Positions 37,235 to 39,069 of a DNA stretch of 39,069 nucleotides are shown in pieces. The notes under the pieces are model-generated. The model saw nothing but the letters and a program-made list of their open reading frames with translations. It did no database searches and was not told the DNA's origin. Position 1 is the stretch's first letter, and every line of letters begins with the position of its first letter. This stretch comes from Ruegeria sp. (GTDB taxonomy: Bacteria; Pseudomonadota; Alphaproteobacteria; Rhodobacterales; Rhodobacteraceae), in assembly GCF_028066395.1 (NCBI RefSeq), contig NZ_JALCBM010000045.1, positions 1-39,069 of the forward strand, read 5' to 3'. The position numbers and the translations under genes were made by a program.

Positions 37235-37832
37235 CTTTTTGAACCGCCGCCATTTTATCGCAACCGGCCTGGCCGGACTGACAGCCACCACGCTGCCCCT
37301 GACCGCCTTGGCCCTGACCGAGGCGAATGCCGTGCAACTGGTCAACTCGGTGGTGGCCGACATCACCCGCGTGATCGATTCAGGCAAATCCGAAAAAGCC
37401 ATGCTGCGGGATTTCCAGAAGATCTTCGTGGAATATGGCGACGTGCCGATCATGGCGCGCTATGCGCTTGGCGCGGATGCCCGTGCCGCCAGTTCGTCCC
37501 AACTGCGCCAGTTCACCAAAGCGTTCGAAGGCTATATCTCGCGCAAATACGGCCGCCGCTTCCGCGAATTCATCGGCGGAGAGGTCACCGTGCGCAACGC
37601 CCGCAAAATCAAGAACGGGTACGAGGTCAGAACTTCGGTCAAACTGCGCGGCTCTGCCCCGTTCGAGGTGACCTTTCTGGTGTCGGACAAATCCGGCAGC
37701 GGCAAATTCTACAACATGTTCATCGAAGGCGTGAACCTGCTGCTGACCGAACGCACCGAAATCGGCGCGATGCTGGATGCCCGCAAAGGCAACCTGAACC
37801 AGTTGATCAAGGATTTGAACAAGACCGGGTGA
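37224..37832 (+). CDS. mlaC: MlaC/ttg2D-family phospholipid-binding protein with Tat-type signal
   Basis: MQNNFLNRRHFIATGLAGLTATTLPLTALA twin-arginine leader; YARYALGADARAASSSQLRQFTKAFEGYISRKYGRRF; overlaps mlaA by 11 nt. Confidence 0.88.
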   Translation: MQNNFLNRRHFIATGLAGLTATTLPLTALALTEANAVQLVNSVVADITRVIDSGKSEKAMLRDFQKIFVEYGDVPIMARYALGADARAASSSQLRQFTKAFEGYISRKYGRRFREFIGGEVTVRNARKIKNGYEVRTSVKLRGSAPFEVTFLVSDKSGSGKFYNMFIEGVNLLLTERTEIGAMLDARKGNLNQLIKDLNKTG

Positions 37833-37853
37833 TCGATAGCCCATGTTTTCGTG

Positions 37854-37892
37854 AAAACCGCCGCGTGAGGGTATCGCGTGGCGGTTTTTCTT
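37854..37892 (+). terminator. Terminator after mlaC (possibly bidirectional)
   Basis: AAAACCGCCGCG-TGAGGGTAT-CGCGTGGCGGTTTTT. Confidence 0.82.
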
Positions 37893-37948
37893 TGTGAATC
37901 TTCGGAATACAATTCACACCTATACTTGCGGGGGCAGTTGAGTGCGAT

Positions 37949-38302
37949 TTACTGTTCAGCCGTAACAACACACAGGTTCTTCTCGCCGTCGAAATTCTCA
38001 AACCCACCCGTAGTTTCCGTCAACTCGGCCTCAAAATGCGCGATCATCGGCATTACGATGGATTCAATGTCTTCATTCCAGACTGGTCCATCATAGAAAC
38101 CGTCTTTCAGCCTATCCCGTTCCTCCATAGACGAAAACGCGCGCATCCAGTGGACCTTGTCGGCGTTCTCCAAATCCCTCATCGGGCCAAAAACAAGCAT
38201 CCCGGCCTCTCGCAACGCGCGGCGGTTGGTGCTTTCGAAGAACCTGATGAAGTCCTCACGAAGACCCGGTTTCAGTGTGTAGTGTCGTATCTCCAGAATC
38301 AT
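37949..38302 (-). CDS. NIPSNAP family protein
   Basis: MILEIRHYTLKPGLREDFIRFFESTNRRALREAGMLVFGPMRDLENADKVHWMRAFSSMEERDRLKDGFYDGPVWNEDI. Confidence 0.88.
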   Translation of the reverse strand: MILEIRHYTLKPGLREDFIRFFESTNRRALREAGMLVFGPMRDLENADKVHWMRAFSSMEERDRLKDGFYDGPVWNEDIESIVMPMIAHFEAELTETTGGFENFDGEKNLCVVTAEQ

Positions 38303-38419
38303 GATGGCACTCGAACAGTGTTGCGTTGAATGTTCAAGAACACGTTAATTCGCCAATACTTTGCATCGCCTTGGTTAGGTCCAAGGCATTGTTGAAACTG
38401 TCCGATTCTTCAAAGCACC

Positions 38420-39069
38420 TTAATTCAACCGCTCACCCGTTTCCTTGGCGAAATACGACACCTTGCTCATGTCAAAGGCGAGGTTCAGCATTTCCCCTGC
38501 CTGCGCGCTGGTTTCCGCGTGCAGCCGTGCTGTGACCTGCTTGCCGCCCAGTTCCGAGACCACATAGGTATCGGCCCCTGCCGGTTCGACCATGTCGACC
38601 ATGCAAGCGGCCTCTTGCACGCCTGCTCCGGCGCGGAAACCGGCCTCGGCGATGTCTTCGGGGCGCAGGCCCAGGATCACGTCCTGCGGCAGCGACAGAT
38701 CGCGGGCGTCGTTCAGAACCAGCGTGTCACCGGTTTCGCGCGTGATGGAAATCTGCGTGCCCGAGCCTTTATTCGCGGCCTGCGCCGGGATCAGGTTCAT
38801 CGCGGGCGAGCCCATGAAATCGGCCACGAACAGATTGGCCGGGTTGTTGTAGATCTCGGCCGGGCTGCCGATTTGCTGCACGATGCCGCCTTTCAGAACC
38901 ACGATCTTGGTGGCCAGCGTCATCGCCTCAATCTGGTCATGGGTCACGTAGACGATCGAGGCATCCAGCGTCTGGTGCAGCTTTTTGATCTCGGTCCGCA
39001 TCTCGACCCGCAGCTTGGCGTCGAGGTTCGACAGCGGCTCGTCAAACAGGAACAGCTTGGGATCGCGCA
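38420..39069 (-). CDS. Sugar/polyol ABC transporter ATP-binding protein (UgpC/MalK type), 5' end beyond the window
   Basis: RDPKLFLFDEPLSNLDAKLRVEMRTEIKKLHQTLDASIVYVTHDQIEAMTLATKIVVLKGGIVQQIGSPAEIYNNPANLFVADFMGSP; Walker B, H-loop and TOBE region. Confidence 0.95.
   Translation of the reverse strand, partial: RDPKLFLFDEPLSNLDAKLRVEMRTEIKKLHQTLDASIVYVTHDQIEAMTLATKIVVLKGGIVQQIGSPAEIYNNPANLFVADFMGSPAMNLIPAQAANKGSGTQISITRETGDTLVLNDARDLSLPQDVILGLRPEDIAEAGFRAGAGVQEAACMVDMVEPAGADTYVVSELGGKQVTARLHAETSAQAGEMLNLAFDMSKVSYFAKETGERLN

Noticed and set aside
37893-37918. TGTGAAT-N12-ATTCACA inverted repeat after the mlaC terminator
   Set aside because: Located between convergent gene ends; likely part of a termination region or chance, with no gene start nearby.

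Overview
The window looks like a roughly 39 kb stretch of chromosome from an alphaproteobacterium, probably Rhodobacterales/Roseobacter group. This is judged from GC-rich codon usage, gene content and one intergenic repeat type. It is densely coding, with about 46 CDS (one truncated at each edge). I saw no rRNA, tRNA, CRISPR array, transposase or phage module. Recognisable housekeeping genes are rpsO, pnp, nth, rppH, cinA-type, sfsA, map, rsmD and mlaA/mlaC. Others include several peroxiredoxin/peroxidase-type enzymes, an ALDH, a FadH-type flavin oxidoreductase, a LysR regulator, an RTX protein, a SigZ-like sigma factor, a radical SAM + DUF547 pair, a TPR-sulfotransferase and an ABC ATPase. 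No clearly novel defence or mobile system is visible. The observations most worth a second look are: (i) an 11-bp perfect hairpin that would pair with the Shine-Dalgarno of an outer-membrane beta-barrel gene; (ii) a translationally coupled radical SAM/DUF547 lipoprotein pair; (iii) a SigZ-like sigma factor with a Cys-rich tail next to a GST ending in GGCCG; (iv) structured leaders on rpsO and pnp, with an acyltransferase inserted between these genes; (v) an N-terminally anchored RTX protein; and (vi) a 59-aa ORF missing from the supplied track. All calls come from reading the sequence; no database search was run.
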